A DNA stretch of 64,000 bases, taken from positions 18,207,001 through 18,271,000 of the forward strand of contig NC_092680.1 in assembly GCF_964355755.1 (NCBI RefSeq), written 5' to 3'. Below the pieces are notes generated by a model. That model had not been told where the DNA came from, searched no databases, and was given only the letters and a program-made list of their open reading frames with translations. The translations under genes and the position numbers were made by a program. This DNA comes from Antedon mediterranea. Lineage: Eukaryota > Echinodermata > Crinoidea > Comatulida > Antedonidae. Below, in pieces: positions 58,001 to 64,000 of this stretch (position 1 is its first letter; every line of letters starts with the position of its first letter).

Positions 58001-61000
58001 AACAAAGTACCGTATTAAATCGTAAATGTTTTACTGTATTTAGTGGTATATTATTTATAGGCCTATAAAACATTAAAAACAATATTTCGTTACTGAGTGG
58101 ATAAGAATATATTTTAAAATGATTCCTCTTTGTACCTATCTTCTTCCCCCATCCCTCAACCCTTAATGTTACATACAAAACACAAATTGGGTTTGTTTAA
58201 ATGAGTCCAAATAAAAAAATTTGACTCATTTTGTTTCTCTCTCGGAAGTAATTCCCAGGGTGCTAATTTTGGTTGACTACATAAATCATTGTGTATATTT
58301 ATTCGTTTCTGTAAACGACAATGTATTATAGTCCTGCGGTACGTACATTTGAAATCTCCATTTTTTTCTCGCTGGAAATACTGTGTATTCGAGAACCATC
58401 TGTGGGCACGACCTAGATGGTACGCGAGCGAAGCGAGCGTGCCATCTAGTGAATCACAATTAAACAAAATTTGGTACTCATAAATTTCAGGTCATATTTC
58501 ATCATATGGCAATACAATTACGTGCGTAGCGCATATAACGCTTGCGTACGCGCGCTTAAAATGTTCAAAATTGTCAAAATTTATTTTCGATGAAATTAGA
58601 GTACGTTTCAGGCAATTTTAAGCGTTTAAAAAATTGCCATGAGTGCGCAGATTTTTGCACGCGCACTGCGCGTTATACGTTAATGCGCACTCTTTTTGTC
58701 CGATTTCGGTTGTACAACCTTTCTTTAATAATATCATCATATTTTATTCACTTTTCAACGCGTAATTGCCTTATACGAGCACGTCAAAAGTGACAGGCTA
58801 CGCACGTGTAAGTTAACAAAATGGTGAAAATATGCTAAATTTTAAAATTAATATAGATCGTCAGAATGCTCGGGAACACATATTTTTTATTTAATTTTCT
58901 TGAAGTGTATGTATCTTATGTATGATTTATTATTAAACTAAGGGAACAAAAGTTGATTAAGCCATAATTAATTGCATATTAAATTTAAAAAAATTCATTT
59001 CGACAATCAAACAAATTATGACATTTTCTTAGGCCAAAATAACAAACTTAACATTAACTTTCTTCCTTCAAAAGTTCATATATTAAAGTTAAAAGTATAT
59101 AGTTTGACAGTGCATCATTTTTGTACATTTTTAGAGATGTCACCATAGTAAAAAATTATAATTCATTGCGGTATGTAATAATCTATCTGCACCAAAGTGG
59201 TTACTGCATAGTAAATACACGGAGGAATTTTTCTACAATTTTTAGTCAGTTGTGTATGGCTCGGTGGTGTGTGCTCGTGTCTATGGCACTGAAGGTACCG
59301 AGATCGAGTCTCACCTTGGGAAACGAAATAAATTTTTTTTTTTATTATCCGTATTGTTTGTTCAAATTTATTTCTTAGTGTATATATTATACACATGATT
59401 TATAATGAAATCTAGATAAAAAATAACTTATGTCTTTATTATTATGTAACAGCAAATGTGGTTTATGACATTATACGGATTGTGATACCGGCTATTGTAT
59501 TCGCGTTAGCAAGGTCCTATCATATATTATATATTATTTAAAGAATCTGAGAAAATCAATGAATCAAAATATCTTTTAAAAATAAATTATCTTTATTTTA
59601 ATTATCAATGCATATAACCTATAATTCGTCATAGTGACGAATTAAATCTAGTTATTATTATTATTGGCTTTTGTTAAACAAAAATGAAATTTGAATATGG
59701 TCAATGTTCAGTACTATTTCTTTTTGTACAGCCCCCTCAATATTTCCAAGGTTCATTGGTATTTTGCAAAATTTTTTTTTTGAAAAACCCTAAATATTGC
59801 TCGAACTTGTACAAAGAAAACCTACATTTATAAAATATTGTGATGTGAAGAACTTAATGTCACATATTTTAAAATTTTCTAAATGTATGGGTCAACTTTT
59901 TAAAAATCCGAGAGAGGGTGTCCCATTTTAGAGAGCACATAAATATGCATTATAAGAGGCGCTATGACTGTAATGATAGTTTAAAATTCACACAGAGAAT
60001 AAAGTAACTTTTTAGGATTCGAACACATACCTTCTCGCTTGTCAAGAACTTGGCAAAATAAACTTGATCTTTGCCTTGCTTTTGCAGCTTCTGCGATGCC
60101 TGATGTTTTCTTTTTGACCCTTGGACAGAGTCTAGTTTTAAACTTGAAAATGCATCCAGTACAACTTTGGAATACTGTTGGTACAAACAAAAATATGATC
60201 AAACATAGATTATTAAGTAATTATAGAACTAGAGTCATCTACAAAATAATCACAGCTCAAAAATGTGATCAATCATGGAGAGGGACCATTTCAAACATCA
60301 GCTGATCATAAAAAAAATGTTGAGGTCTTTGCTTGCTTGGTCGTTATTTGGTGTTGTAAGACTAAGTTTTTATCTGTGTTTATTTCAATTTTTATGTTAT
60401 CTATTTGTTCACTCATAATTGACTGAACTTGTTTGATTAAATAAATAAATAATATATAAATAATATCATTGTTGCATCAAAAATTGATCAGAAAACTTAA
60501 AATGTAATTATTAAGGAACAGGACTCGTGACTGTTGCCAGTATATTACCATCAACTTGCTTCAATCTTTAGTATATTTACAGACTTTTCTTAAATAATAT
60601 GCAAGCATGAAAATGTGTAATATTGTGTTATTTTTATTGTATGCATGAATCAGGTATTAGAACAAATTTAATCATAAACCTTATCAACATCTCTAAGTTA
60701 TGGTTTAATATATTATATCATGCGTAGTGTCGTCTTATTACATTTACAAACACCCATTTATTCTATAGACTACACATCTGAGAATGACTTTTATATGGAA
60801 AACCCTTTTTATTAACTTTACACTTCTTTATCATTCAATAGACATTAATTACATGATTTGATTTGTGTATTATAAAAAAACACAACTATGTTCTAGTAAC
60901 GTTAACTAGATATTTTGATAGTATTTTATGAATTGAGTGCCTAGCTTACACATGGGACAGATGAATGTGAAGGAAAATAAATCAGGTTGAAATTAATGTT

Positions 61001-63776
61001 ATCTAAAGGTGATATTTTATATATGCTATAAACGCAATTTATAAGCCTTGTAGATGCAATCTACAAGACATGTTTACTGCTATAAAACATTAGGGTGCTT
61101 TTGTTATTACAACGCACCACTTGACTACAGCTGTCATGTAACAAGTTATTCTGAGCATGCTCAGAAACATAACAAGCATGTATGATTTTTTTCTTGACAG
61201 CTGCATAGATGAGTGGTGAAAATGAAATCTCCCTATAAAGATTTATAGGAGACTGCTGTAATTTTATTGTTTATCCTGTTCTAACTGGTTCTAAATTGGT
61301 TTTCTTTTTTCAGTTTTTTTTTCTTTTTGCAAATTTTTTTGTTGGTTTTAGTTTTATGGTTGCATTTCTCATGGTTTTTACAAGCGCCTTGAGCCCTTTG
61401 TGGATATGTGCGCTCTATAAATCTTATTATTAACAAATGCTGTATGCTATATATGCAAGGCTCAATTTACTGTCAGAGAATACAATAAACAATAAAAACG
61501 TACATTTCTTAAGTGGTAAATTAGAACAAATTTTCATTATAACACTCAACAGCATTTAGATTGGGCTAGAATAATAATAATAATACCACATTTATATAGC
61601 GCCCTTTTCATAAGTAATCATGCTCAAAGGCGCTTTACAAGCATTATTACCCCAGTATTTTTTTGGGATCAAACACGTATGGAAACATACTCCCATAATG
61701 CAGCCGGTAACCAGCGCAAAGTTGTGTCTAGATCTAACTGGGTACCCATTTATACACCTGGGTGGAGAGAGGCAACGTAAGTAAAGTATCTTGCCTACGG
61801 ATACAAGCAATGCGGCGAGAGTTGGATTCGAACCTAGGTCTGACAATCGGTAGTCCAACGTCCAACACACTGCGCCACACGCCCTTACTAGAACATTAGC
61901 TTGTGGGTTAGTATCAAGCTACTTCAGGGAACAATAATAATAATAATCAAATAAAGAACAGCGCAGATAGGTTTTAGTATATAACGTAAAATGTTTATTT
62001 TTTAAAATAAAAGTGCAATTGTATTTTCCAAAATTTTGTATTAATATTCTTAATATTGTAAATTACAGTGAATAATTGTGAAATTTTGTAATTGTATTTT
62101 CCGAATTTATTGTTGTATTTTTATAGATTTCGTTTCAATATTTTTTATTATAATACAAACATTATTAGCTATGTGCTTTTGTAAATTTTATATTTACCGT
62201 AATAAATAAATAAAAAAACAAGGTAAACCAAGCATGCGGATATCTATGTCACTAAACCTGTCTTACTTTTGTTGAATGTTTAAATGTTATAATTTTTTTT
62301 AATAAAGTGTTTTATTAAATTTTACCTACAGTATACTATCAATATGAAATGTTCATTAAACTGATTGCTATAATTATATGATAGTAAATATTAAATGCAT
62401 AATTTACGATGATGTTTACTTACTTTCTGAAATTGCCTCCATTTTTCTTTTTTATAACACTGAGTAGGATTGCGAAAGAAATCCTGAAGAGACCAGAATT
62501 TCCTGTATAGAATGTAGTCAATTGGTTTCTCTGTCTTACTAGCCTCTGGCACAGACACATCCATATTGGAATTATCTAACTGAAAATATAATAATATTTT
62601 GACAGTTTGTCTGTCAGTCCAGTTGCTATGACAGTTAGTTTCATTATAAGATAATAGTCTACCAATCCCAATATAATAGAATAGAGTGGTTCATTTTTTT
62701 TGGGTGTAAATTTCACATAACAATCTTTAAATATTACTGTACATCTCACACAGGAAGTGGTTTGTACTGCAAGCGTTCCAGAAACTTTTATATGGCGGCC
62801 TACTAAACACGGTTCCAAGAAGAAGCCACGGCCAGCCCTCAGCATTACCTCTGTCCACTACTGTACCTCAGCCCCACCATTGTTGGTAAGCTGAGGTAAG
62901 AACATTTAGGTCACCGGATATTGCACATGTTTGGGAGGGTAAAAATTGCACTGATCTACTAGTCAAAGCTAAGAAATTTCAGCGCAGCTCGAGTCTCCTC
63001 AAAACACACAGGACATCATGACACTGTGTCCACCAAAGGATTTTACATTATACAGTTTCGCGATTTGATTCATGGACAAAACAACACAACACAAAATCTG
63101 AAGATTCAATATTTTTTTCAATTCCATAAATGTTTTGCGGCCCATCCTAATTTGCAGAACATCAGTCTATGGTGGACCATCCCGGTGAATTGCTATAAGC
63201 TTAGTATATATGTCAAAATATTTTTTAAGCCACTATACTAATAAAATATATACAAACTTTTATGGAAACCAAAATGTATTTTCCATTCAAGAGTGTTTTT
63301 ATATTCAACAACACTTTATTAAACTGAGAAAAGCTTATTTTATCTATCTTTATAATGGTACTTACTGATAGTGAGACATCCGAATCTGTTGTATTGAAGG
63401 TGGTTACATTGGCCAAGTTAAACTGACTCATAAGATTTAGACCTGCAACAAATACAATTAAACAAGATATGCTTTAAAAATTGTCTAAATGATCTCTGAT
63501 TGACAGATGAACCTAGACATTTAAAAGAATGTGATGTACCCATATATGGACATGATGATGTCATATTTGGGCATACCACTAACATATTTGGGCACATCAC
63601 ACTTTTTTGTCAAACTAGTTTGATAGTGTAGACAGAGCTTTATGTAAGATTGTACAAACATGAAGATGATTTATACTGACCTGATCTTTCATCTAATGGA
63701 AAGAATCTTGCCAGAAAAAGTTGAATTCTTCCACAAAACACAGTATTTTGGGATTTTGATAACCGTCTTAACAAAT
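30808..63776 (-). CDS. THOC1: THO complex subunit 1 (THOC1/Hpr1/p84), 13 exons in the window; N-terminal exons lie beyond 64000
   Basis: THOC1 is a nuclear scaffold subunit of THO, which with UAP56/ALY forms TREX and couples transcription elongation to mRNA packaging and export. Thirteen minus-strand exons join in phase: 63776-63681, 63442-63366, 62579-62424, 60174-60031, 54925-54825, 54063-53946, 37534-37464, 37064-37023, 34905-34771, 34176-34093, 32616-32463, 32023-31942, 31079-30808. They total 1532 nt, about 510 codons; animal THOC1 is ~650-660 residues, so ~140-150 N-terminal residues are missing. Conserved blocks include [49 protein letters not shown] and [10 protein letters not shown], and a C-terminal death domain. 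No frameshift or stop is seen, so the gene appears functional. Introns range from ~0.4 to 16.4 kb. Confidence 0.96.
31555..31770. repeat. Decayed AAAGATG-type TIR element in THOC1 intron
   Basis: Left 'taaagatatattgtcgccct' resembles the TTAAAGATGTATTGTCCC end. The interior shares short words with 15264-15597; right end near 'cttttaaagtg' is uncertain. Confidence 0.4.
31942..32023 (-). CDS. THOC1: THOC1 exon l
   Basis: 82 nt, TTACAG|CAA to G|GTAATG. Encodes the acidic linker with SSEEIKTGE, a family signature before the death domain. Confidence 0.94.
32236..32401. mobile_element. Family A foldback MITE in THOC1 intron
   Basis: TAAAGCTTTGTCTTTACTAT to GATAGTGTAGACAGTGCTTT; lies about 60 bp from exon k, close to its donor side. 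Confidence 0.85.
32463..32616 (-). CDS. THOC1: THOC1 exon k
   Basis: 154 nt, CGTAAG|G to CCA|GTAAGT. Encodes [20 protein letters not shown] and HFFQP, then the conserved [14 protein letters not shown] helix. Confidence 0.95.
33379..33504. mobile_element. Family A foldback MITE in THOC1 intron
   Basis: TTGAGCTCTGTCTACACTAT at left; the right end has lost the 'tagtgtag' part and reads 'aagtttgacagagcttta'. Confidence 0.8.
33603..33850 (+). mobile_element. Partial copy of the 545-bp TIR element (inverse of 45712-45955)
   Basis: Matches 45712-45955 on the opposite strand through 'gtgaaaacaccttctcaacc', 'gcatcatgcataatgcatac', 'cagacgaaatgtaatcaaat' and 'gctcgaattttcgacttaaa'. Both TIRs are missing. 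A CAGGGGCGGATCCAGGGGG fragment of hAT type precedes it (33565-33583). Confidence 0.75.
34093..34176 (-). CDS. THOC1: THOC1 exon j
   Basis: 84 nt, TTTTAG|A to AA|GTAAGA. Encodes [20 protein letters not shown]. Confidence 0.95.
34435..34650 (-). mobile_element. tRNA-derived SINE (family 2), near full length
   Basis: Minus strand starts with an A-box-like TAGCCAAGTGGTTAAGA, then a B-box (GGTTCAATTCC) about 40 bp on, then a body with 'cagtctactcagctgtaaat', 'ggcttagtacaatgagctcc' and 'taacagct'. The 3' part recurs in plus orientation at 46348-46525. Confidence 0.75.
34771..34905 (-). CDS. THOC1: THOC1 exon i
   Basis: 135 nt, TTTCAG|A to AG|GTAAAA. Starts with a basic patch ([15 protein letters not shown]), a likely nuclear-localisation segment, then [20 protein letters not shown]. 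Confidence 0.95.
34950..36977. repeat. 19-bp minisatellite, ~107 units, filling a THOC1 intron
   Basis: Plus-strand unit AGTGAAGTAAGACTCATAA. Variants cluster in blocks: CTCATAA dominates 35020-36200; CTTCTAA, CTTTTAA and CTTATAA dominate 36210-36900; the outermost units are most diverged (AAGTAAGGTGAGAC at the right edge). The intron is 2117 bp (34906-37022), so only about 45 bp remain at each end for splice signals. Confidence 0.97.
37023..37064 (-). CDS. THOC1: THOC1 exon h (42 nt)
   Basis: CTCAG|G to AG|GTAAGT; both ends split arginine codons. Encodes the linker [13 protein letters not shown]. Small, but framed by good splice sites and needed for phase continuity. Confidence 0.88.
37101..37178. 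mobile_element. Family A MITE, right half only
   Basis: 'gacatcatcatgtccatata' through 'aaagtttgatcgtgtaaaca' to GAGCTTTAG; 5' half missing. It begins ~35 bp from exon h. Confidence 0.75.
37214..37398. mobile_element. Family B foldback MITE, cleanest copy
   Basis: AAGCGTGGTTCCCACTGGCG to 'ctagtgggaaccaagcttta', arms GACGTAACGCAACGCAAGTG and 'cttgcgttgcgtttacgtcc', centred on 'acaaacgatgg' and 'gcttgtgattg'. Lies between exons g and h. Confidence 0.85.
37464..37534 (-). CDS. THOC1: THOC1 exon g
   Basis: 71 nt, TTGCAG|CAA to AG|GTAATA. Encodes [20 protein letters not shown], the conserved E-x-W-x-x-W-K-N-x-G-C-P motif. Confidence 0.95.
37676..37765. repeat. GACA-rich block 1 ('gtgataccgg...tagtgaacta')
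   Basis: 'gcatagtgataccggaccga', a (GACA)n/(GACC)n run, then 'cgaccgacatagtgaactat'. Repeated in the same orientation at 38337-38430, bracketing 37830-38330. Confidence 0.85.
37820..38336 (-). mobile_element. Inverse copy of the Helitron-like element body (see 55260-56694)
   Basis: On the minus strand it follows the 55310-55840 sequence almost end to end: 'atatcaa..taagtcaattttt', 'ccaggaatcgatgtggttat', 'gcgtagcgcatgtaacgcat', 'tgccatgagtgcgcagattt' and 'ctacgcacgtgtaaa'. The part after that is not shared. Confidence 0.8.
38337..38450. repeat. GACA-rich block 2, ending in a short hairpin
   Basis: 'gcatagtgataccggaccga', (GACA)n/(GACC)n, 'gacttagtgaactatag', then the hairpin AGTCGCTTCCACGCGACT (38426-38443). 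Confidence 0.85.
38881..39047. repeat. Long palindrome, ~76-bp arms and ~13-bp spacer
   Basis: Left arm from ACAAATAATGAATGTTTTGT to 'aaaggttatatcaac'; spacer 'tcggctttgcctc'; right arm from 'gttgatataacctttcatca' to 'aacattcattatttgt'. Few mismatches. Upstream 38740-38880 ('gattggacgaatgtgggtca', 'gtgcaatagtacgcactatt') may belong to the same foldback element. Confidence 0.9.
39050..40450. other. THOC1 intron, no feature recognised
   Basis: AT-rich, with a short (TA)n run near 40317-40331. Confidence 0.4.
40453..40525 (+). pseudogene. tRNA-like pseudogene or SINE head (tRNA-Arg-like)
   Basis: 'cagtggcctaatggttagga' matches a D-arm/A-box of the tRNA-Arg type. A 5-bp anticodon stem TCTGC/GCAGA holds a 7-base loop ATATCAA. 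The T-arm is degenerate (GGTTTTAGGGC, not GGTTCGAATCC) and the acceptor stem is not paired, so it is not a working tRNA. Confidence 0.45.
40530..42440. other. THOC1 intron, no feature recognised
   Basis: Contains only short low-complexity tracts (e.g. (ATTT)n near 41397-41420). Confidence 0.4.
42441..42783 (+). repeat. Duplicated segment, copy 1
   Basis: Shares 'aatgaatattcatgagtta', 'ctacgattggtcagacaaat', 'aagcccatgcatgcatcatc' and 'tctgccttaactcattggaa' with 44776-45087 at high identity. Copy 1 has ~26 extra bases ('gggtcacagatcctgaattt...') before the shared 'accctgtttttagactttac'. Confidence 0.9.
42784..44130. other. THOC1 intron, no feature recognised
   Basis: No coding or repeat signal. 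Confidence 0.35.
44135..44250. repeat. 'gggacac..ctattaagaggacac' repeat fragment
   Basis: Short alternating GGGACAC / CTATT(A/C)AGAGGACAC motifs as at 47215-47395 and about 30210-30290. Confidence 0.5.
44395..44560 (+). repeat. Dispersed 'gtacaccgggg...ttctttaa' repeat
   Basis: 'tagtacaccggggtaacccc', 'gatgtactaggttctttaaa' and 'gtgcaca' resemble 28960-29015. Retroposon-like, class unresolved. Confidence 0.45.
44776..45087 (+). repeat. Duplicated segment, copy 2
   Basis: Direct-orientation partner of 42441-42783 about 2.3 kb away; lacks the ~26-bp block present in copy 1. Confidence 0.9.
45672..46216. mobile_element. 545-bp TIR element with perfect 19-bp ends
   Basis: TTAAAGATGTATTGTCCCT at 45672-45690 and its exact reverse complement at 46198-46216. 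The outermost bases are compatible with a TA or TTAA target. No transposase frame. Inverse partial copy at 33603-33850; related ends at 15264-15597. Confidence 0.85.
46348..46525 (+). mobile_element. SINE family 2, 5'-truncated copy
   Basis: Begins in 'aactcccagttcactcagct' and runs through 'gtacctggttgaaaatacta', 'ggcttagtacaatgagctcc' and 'taacagct'. Lacks the polymerase III boxes. Confidence 0.7.
46749..47210. other. THOC1 intron; possible decayed TIR end at its start
   Basis: 'taaagatgtgtttccctcct' at 46749 resembles the AAAGATG end; no partner end found. Otherwise no feature. Confidence 0.3.
47215..47395. repeat. Irregular tandem 'ggggacacacctattaa' repeat
   Basis: About eight imperfect units of 20-25 bp alternating GGGGACACACCTATT(A/C)A and GGGGACATNCAT. 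Confidence 0.8.
47400..48330. other. THOC1 intron; one unexplained open frame
   Basis: 47782-47997 (plus) is open for 71 codons but starts TTG, with no splice partner or family resemblance. It is less AT-rich than its surroundings. Not called as a gene. Confidence 0.3.
48335..49115. repeat. 27-bp tandem array, ~28 units
   Basis: Unit ACTAACTTGAACCCAGGCCC plus TTAAACC or TTAGATC. Units vary at several sites. The last four or five belong to a distinct subtype (GGACTTGAACCTAGGAGCTT). Confidence 0.95.
49120..49780. other. THOC1 intron, no feature recognised
   Basis: AT-rich; nothing seen. Confidence 0.35.
49784..49945. mobile_element. Family A MITE with hairpin insertion and truncated right end
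   Basis: TAAAGCTCTGTCT, then an extra segment bearing CATAGAGA...TCTCTATG (49802-49828), then 'ggtctacactattaaacgtt' and normal arms up to 'tgtcaaactagttt'; the final 'gatagtgtagacagagcttt' is absent. Confidence 0.75.
49950..52790. other. THOC1 intron, no gene recognised
   Basis: AT-rich; frames at 50595-50946 are hydrophobic and AT-driven, without family resemblance. Confidence 0.35.
52795..52895. mobile_element. Truncated relative of the hAT MITE at 29577
   Basis: 'cagtggctatgagcgctcac' and 'tggctaaacccaggggc' match that element; tandem 'ccagagtttaaggggtcc' units follow and no right end is seen. Confidence 0.5.
52900..53940. other. THOC1 intron, no feature recognised
   Basis: AT-rich sequence up to the exon f donor. 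Confidence 0.35.
53946..54063 (-). CDS. THOC1: THOC1 exon f
   Basis: 118 nt, TTATAG|A to GCG|GTAAG. One leading base completes a threonine. Encodes [20 protein letters not shown] and [14 protein letters not shown] 16.4-kb intron follows. Confidence 0.94.
54825..54925 (-). CDS. THOC1: THOC1 exon e
   Basis: 101 nt, TTTGCAG|TTA to AC|GTTCGT; the donor is weaker than the others but is the only one that keeps frame and length. Encodes [20 protein letters not shown] and [13 protein letters not shown], matching the family's helix that follows FLTSEK. Too short to stand out as an open frame; found by continuity with exons d and f. Confidence 0.9.
55108..55166 (+). repeat. LINE/SINE-type 3' tail remnant
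   Basis: 'aaagcgctttgatctttatg', 'agtgctatataaatgtcgca' and a short TTATT end, as in other retroposon tails in the window. Confidence 0.45.
55167..55262. repeat. Tandem pair of ATGCAT palindromes
   Basis: Two ~50-bp units, each GGTTATATGCAT(...)ATGCATATAACC plus 'tcttgattctgtca.aatctt'. The same 'atgcatataacct' occurs near the right end of each Helitron-like copy (56651, 59609). Confidence 0.85.
55263..56694 (+). mobile_element. Helitron-like element, copy 1
   Basis: Non-coding ~1.43 kb. The right end has the hairpin AATTCGTCATAGTGACGAATT followed by AAATCTAG|T, i.e. a stem-loop a few bases before a CTRR terminus, as Helitrons have. Its left border is not certain. Copy 2 starts directly after it in the same orientation. 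An inverse relative lies at 37820-38336. It carries a tRNA-like segment (about 56275-56345). Confidence 0.6.
56893..58449 (+). mobile_element. Non-autonomous Helitron, 1557 bp, with intact insertion junctions
   Basis: Begins TCTATATATAAATTTACGTA after a host A; ends with the hairpin GATGGTACGC...GCGTGCCATC and CTAG before a host T. These are the 5'-TC, 3' stem-loop and CTRR features of Helitrons inserting between A and T without target duplication. Joining the flanks gives 'ttcacaagca' + 'tgaatcacaa', which matches the uninterrupted copy 1 ('ttcacaaacatgaatcac', about 55469-55486). No Rep/helicase frame is present. Confidence 0.88.
57347..57868 (+). repeat. Direct tandem duplication (2 x ~261 bp) inside the Helitron
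   Basis: Units start CATTCCAAATTATTTGGTTT (57347) and CATTCCACATTATTTGGTTT (57608). Both contain 'gggcccccttggagaat', 'tactgtgagtgttggtactg' and 'gtgggtaggccctactgtta'. Confidence 0.92.
59255..59325 (+). pseudogene. tRNA-like sequence carried by Helitron-like copy 2 (and by copy 1 at 56275-56345)
   Basis: 'tggctcggtggtgtgtgctc' resembles an A-box and 'gagatcgagtctcacc' a B-box with a paired T-arm (GAGA/TCTC). The stems are otherwise poor. Present in both copies, so it was part of the element before duplication. Confidence 0.35.
60031..60174 (-). CDS. THOC1: THOC1 exon d
   Basis: 144 nt, phase 0 at both ends, CAACAG|TAT to AAG|GTATGT. Encodes [15 protein letters not shown], a lysine-rich stretch and [13 protein letters not shown]. 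Confidence 0.95.
60175..61380. other. THOC1 intron, no feature recognised
   Basis: AT-rich; 'gttattctgagcatgctcag' near 61143 is a small palindrome. Nothing else seen. Confidence 0.35.
61381..61435 (+). repeat. LINE/SINE 3' tail remnant
   Basis: 'caagcgccttgagccctttg' and 'gatatgtgcgctctataaat' plus TTATTATTA; matches 21612-21680. Confidence 0.6.
61571..61888 (-). mobile_element. tRNA-derived SINE (family 1), near full length
   Basis: Minus strand: 'gggcgtgtggcgcagtgtgt' (A-box region), GGTTCGAATCC B-box, body as at 12055-12350 ('ctctccacccaggtgtataa', 'gcattatgggagtatgtttc'), tail 'gggcgctatataaatgtggt' and (ATT)n. It gives the head missing from the other copy. Confidence 0.85.
61890..62420. 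other. THOC1 intron, no feature recognised
   Basis: Very AT-rich; nothing seen up to the exon c donor. Confidence 0.35.
62424..62579 (-). CDS. THOC1: THOC1 exon c
   Basis: 156 nt, phase 0 at both ends, TTTCAG|TTA to AAA|GTAAGT. Encodes the end of the acidic/variable linker, shorter than in vertebrates, then the very conserved [18 protein letters not shown] segment. Confidence 0.95.
62580..63365. other. THOC1 intron, no repeat recognised
   Basis: 62750-63060 is somewhat less AT-rich ('tacctctgtccactactgta', 'cctcagccccaccattgttg') but has no frame or repeat match in the window. Confidence 0.35.
63366..63442 (-). CDS. THOC1: THOC1 exon b
   Basis: 77 nt, TTGCAG|GT to TCA|GTAAGT. The first two bases complete a glycine codon. 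Encodes [16 protein letters not shown] and a short serine/aspartate run before the acidic linker. Confidence 0.93.
63529..63642. mobile_element. Family A MITE, left end missing
   Basis: From 'gatgtacccatatatggaca' to GATAGTGTAGACAGAGCTTT; only ~40 bp from exon a. Confidence 0.8.
63681..63776 (-). CDS. THOC1: THOC1 exon a (first in window)
   Basis: Acceptor ...TTTCAG|AT, donor G|GTCAGT. Starts and ends mid-codon (two leading bases, one trailing). Encodes [15 protein letters not shown] and a helix ending FFPLDERS, in the conserved N-terminal half of the THO1 core fold. Preceding exons lie past 64000. Confidence 0.93.
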
Positions 63777-63833
63777 CTGAAAGAAAAAATAAAAACAGTT
63801 GAATATAATTATCTAATATACTGCAAAATATTG

Positions 63834-63992
63834 TAAAGCTCTGCCTACATCAAACTAGTTTGAAAAAAAAAGTGTGAAATGCTCAAATATGGTGTTGATG
63901 TGCCCAAATATAGTAATGATATGACATCATCATATCCATATATGGGCACATTTTTTTGTCACATAAAGTTTGATAGTGTAGACAAGGCTTAA
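63834..63992. mobile_element. Family A foldback MITE, full copy
   Basis: TAAAGCTCTGCCTACATCAA to GATAGTGTAGACAAGGCTTA, in the THOC1 intron upstream of exon a. Confidence 0.85.
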
Positions 63993-64000
63993 CATTTTCT

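Larger units (their letters stand above)
56695..59651 (+). mobile_element. Helitron-like element, copy 2, split by a younger Helitron
   Basis: Left part 56695-56892 matches 55280-55480; right part 58450-59651 matches 55481-56694. It ends in the same hairpin plus CTAG|T (59648-59651). The two parts are separated by the 1557-bp insertion at 56893-58449. Differences from copy 1 are scattered substitutions and small indels. Confidence 0.75.

Noticed and set aside
55616-58793. Twin 67-codon ORFs (55616 and 58590) with near-identical protein
   Set aside because: Their similarity comes from two copies of the same Helitron-like repeat; the inverse copy at 37.8-38.3 kb does not keep the frame.
61592-61870. 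92-codon minus-strand ORF
   Set aside because: Lies wholly inside a tRNA-derived SINE.

Overview
The window is eukaryotic and looks like a marine invertebrate deuterostome, probably an echinoderm. The species is inferred, not shown. The grounds are spliced genes with GT-AG introns, an animal-type THOC1 with a C-terminal death domain, a clan-2 cytochrome P450, AT-rich DNA studded with short 'aggcctaa'-type motifs, and a dense load of MITEs, Helitrons, tRNA-derived SINEs and Penelope-like debris.

Genes. Two genes are secure and both read on the minus strand. At the left edge, the first coding exon of a cytochrome P450 (545-1222) opens a gene that runs off the left end. From 30808 to 63776 lie thirteen consecutive exons of THOC1 (THO/TREX mRNA-export complex subunit 1). 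Every junction is GT-AG and in phase. They give about 510 codons and end in the death domain and stop codon; the first ~140-150 residues lie beyond 64000. A third, weaker call is a 61-codon minus-strand exon (3464-3646) with a good splice donor and no recognised family.

Layout. 1-3.7 kb: P450 exon, its upstream region, two palindromic elements and the candidate exon. 3.7-30 kb: no secure gene. It holds many copies of a foldback MITE (family A, ends AAGCTCTGTCTACACTATC), a second foldback family (family B, ends GGTTCCCACT), two TIR elements beginning AAAGATG, two SINE/LINE remnants, a Penelope-like fragment with a hammerhead-ribozyme core, and a 1.78-kb TIR element with a 5-bp target duplication. 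30.8-64 kb: THOC1, with introns full of repeats. One intron (34906-37022) is almost wholly a 19-bp minisatellite. A 16.4-kb intron holds a GACA-rich repeat pair, a long palindrome, duplications and a 27-bp array. A 5.1-kb intron holds two head-to-tail Helitron-like elements, the second split by a younger 1557-bp Helitron whose removal restores the sequence of the first copy.

The two genes have no evident functional link. The main interest is the mobile-element record, which includes precise insertion junctions, nested insertion, in-element satellite growth and a ribozyme relic, set around a well-preserved housekeeping gene. Repeat borders were read by eye and may be off by a few bases unless target duplications are given.
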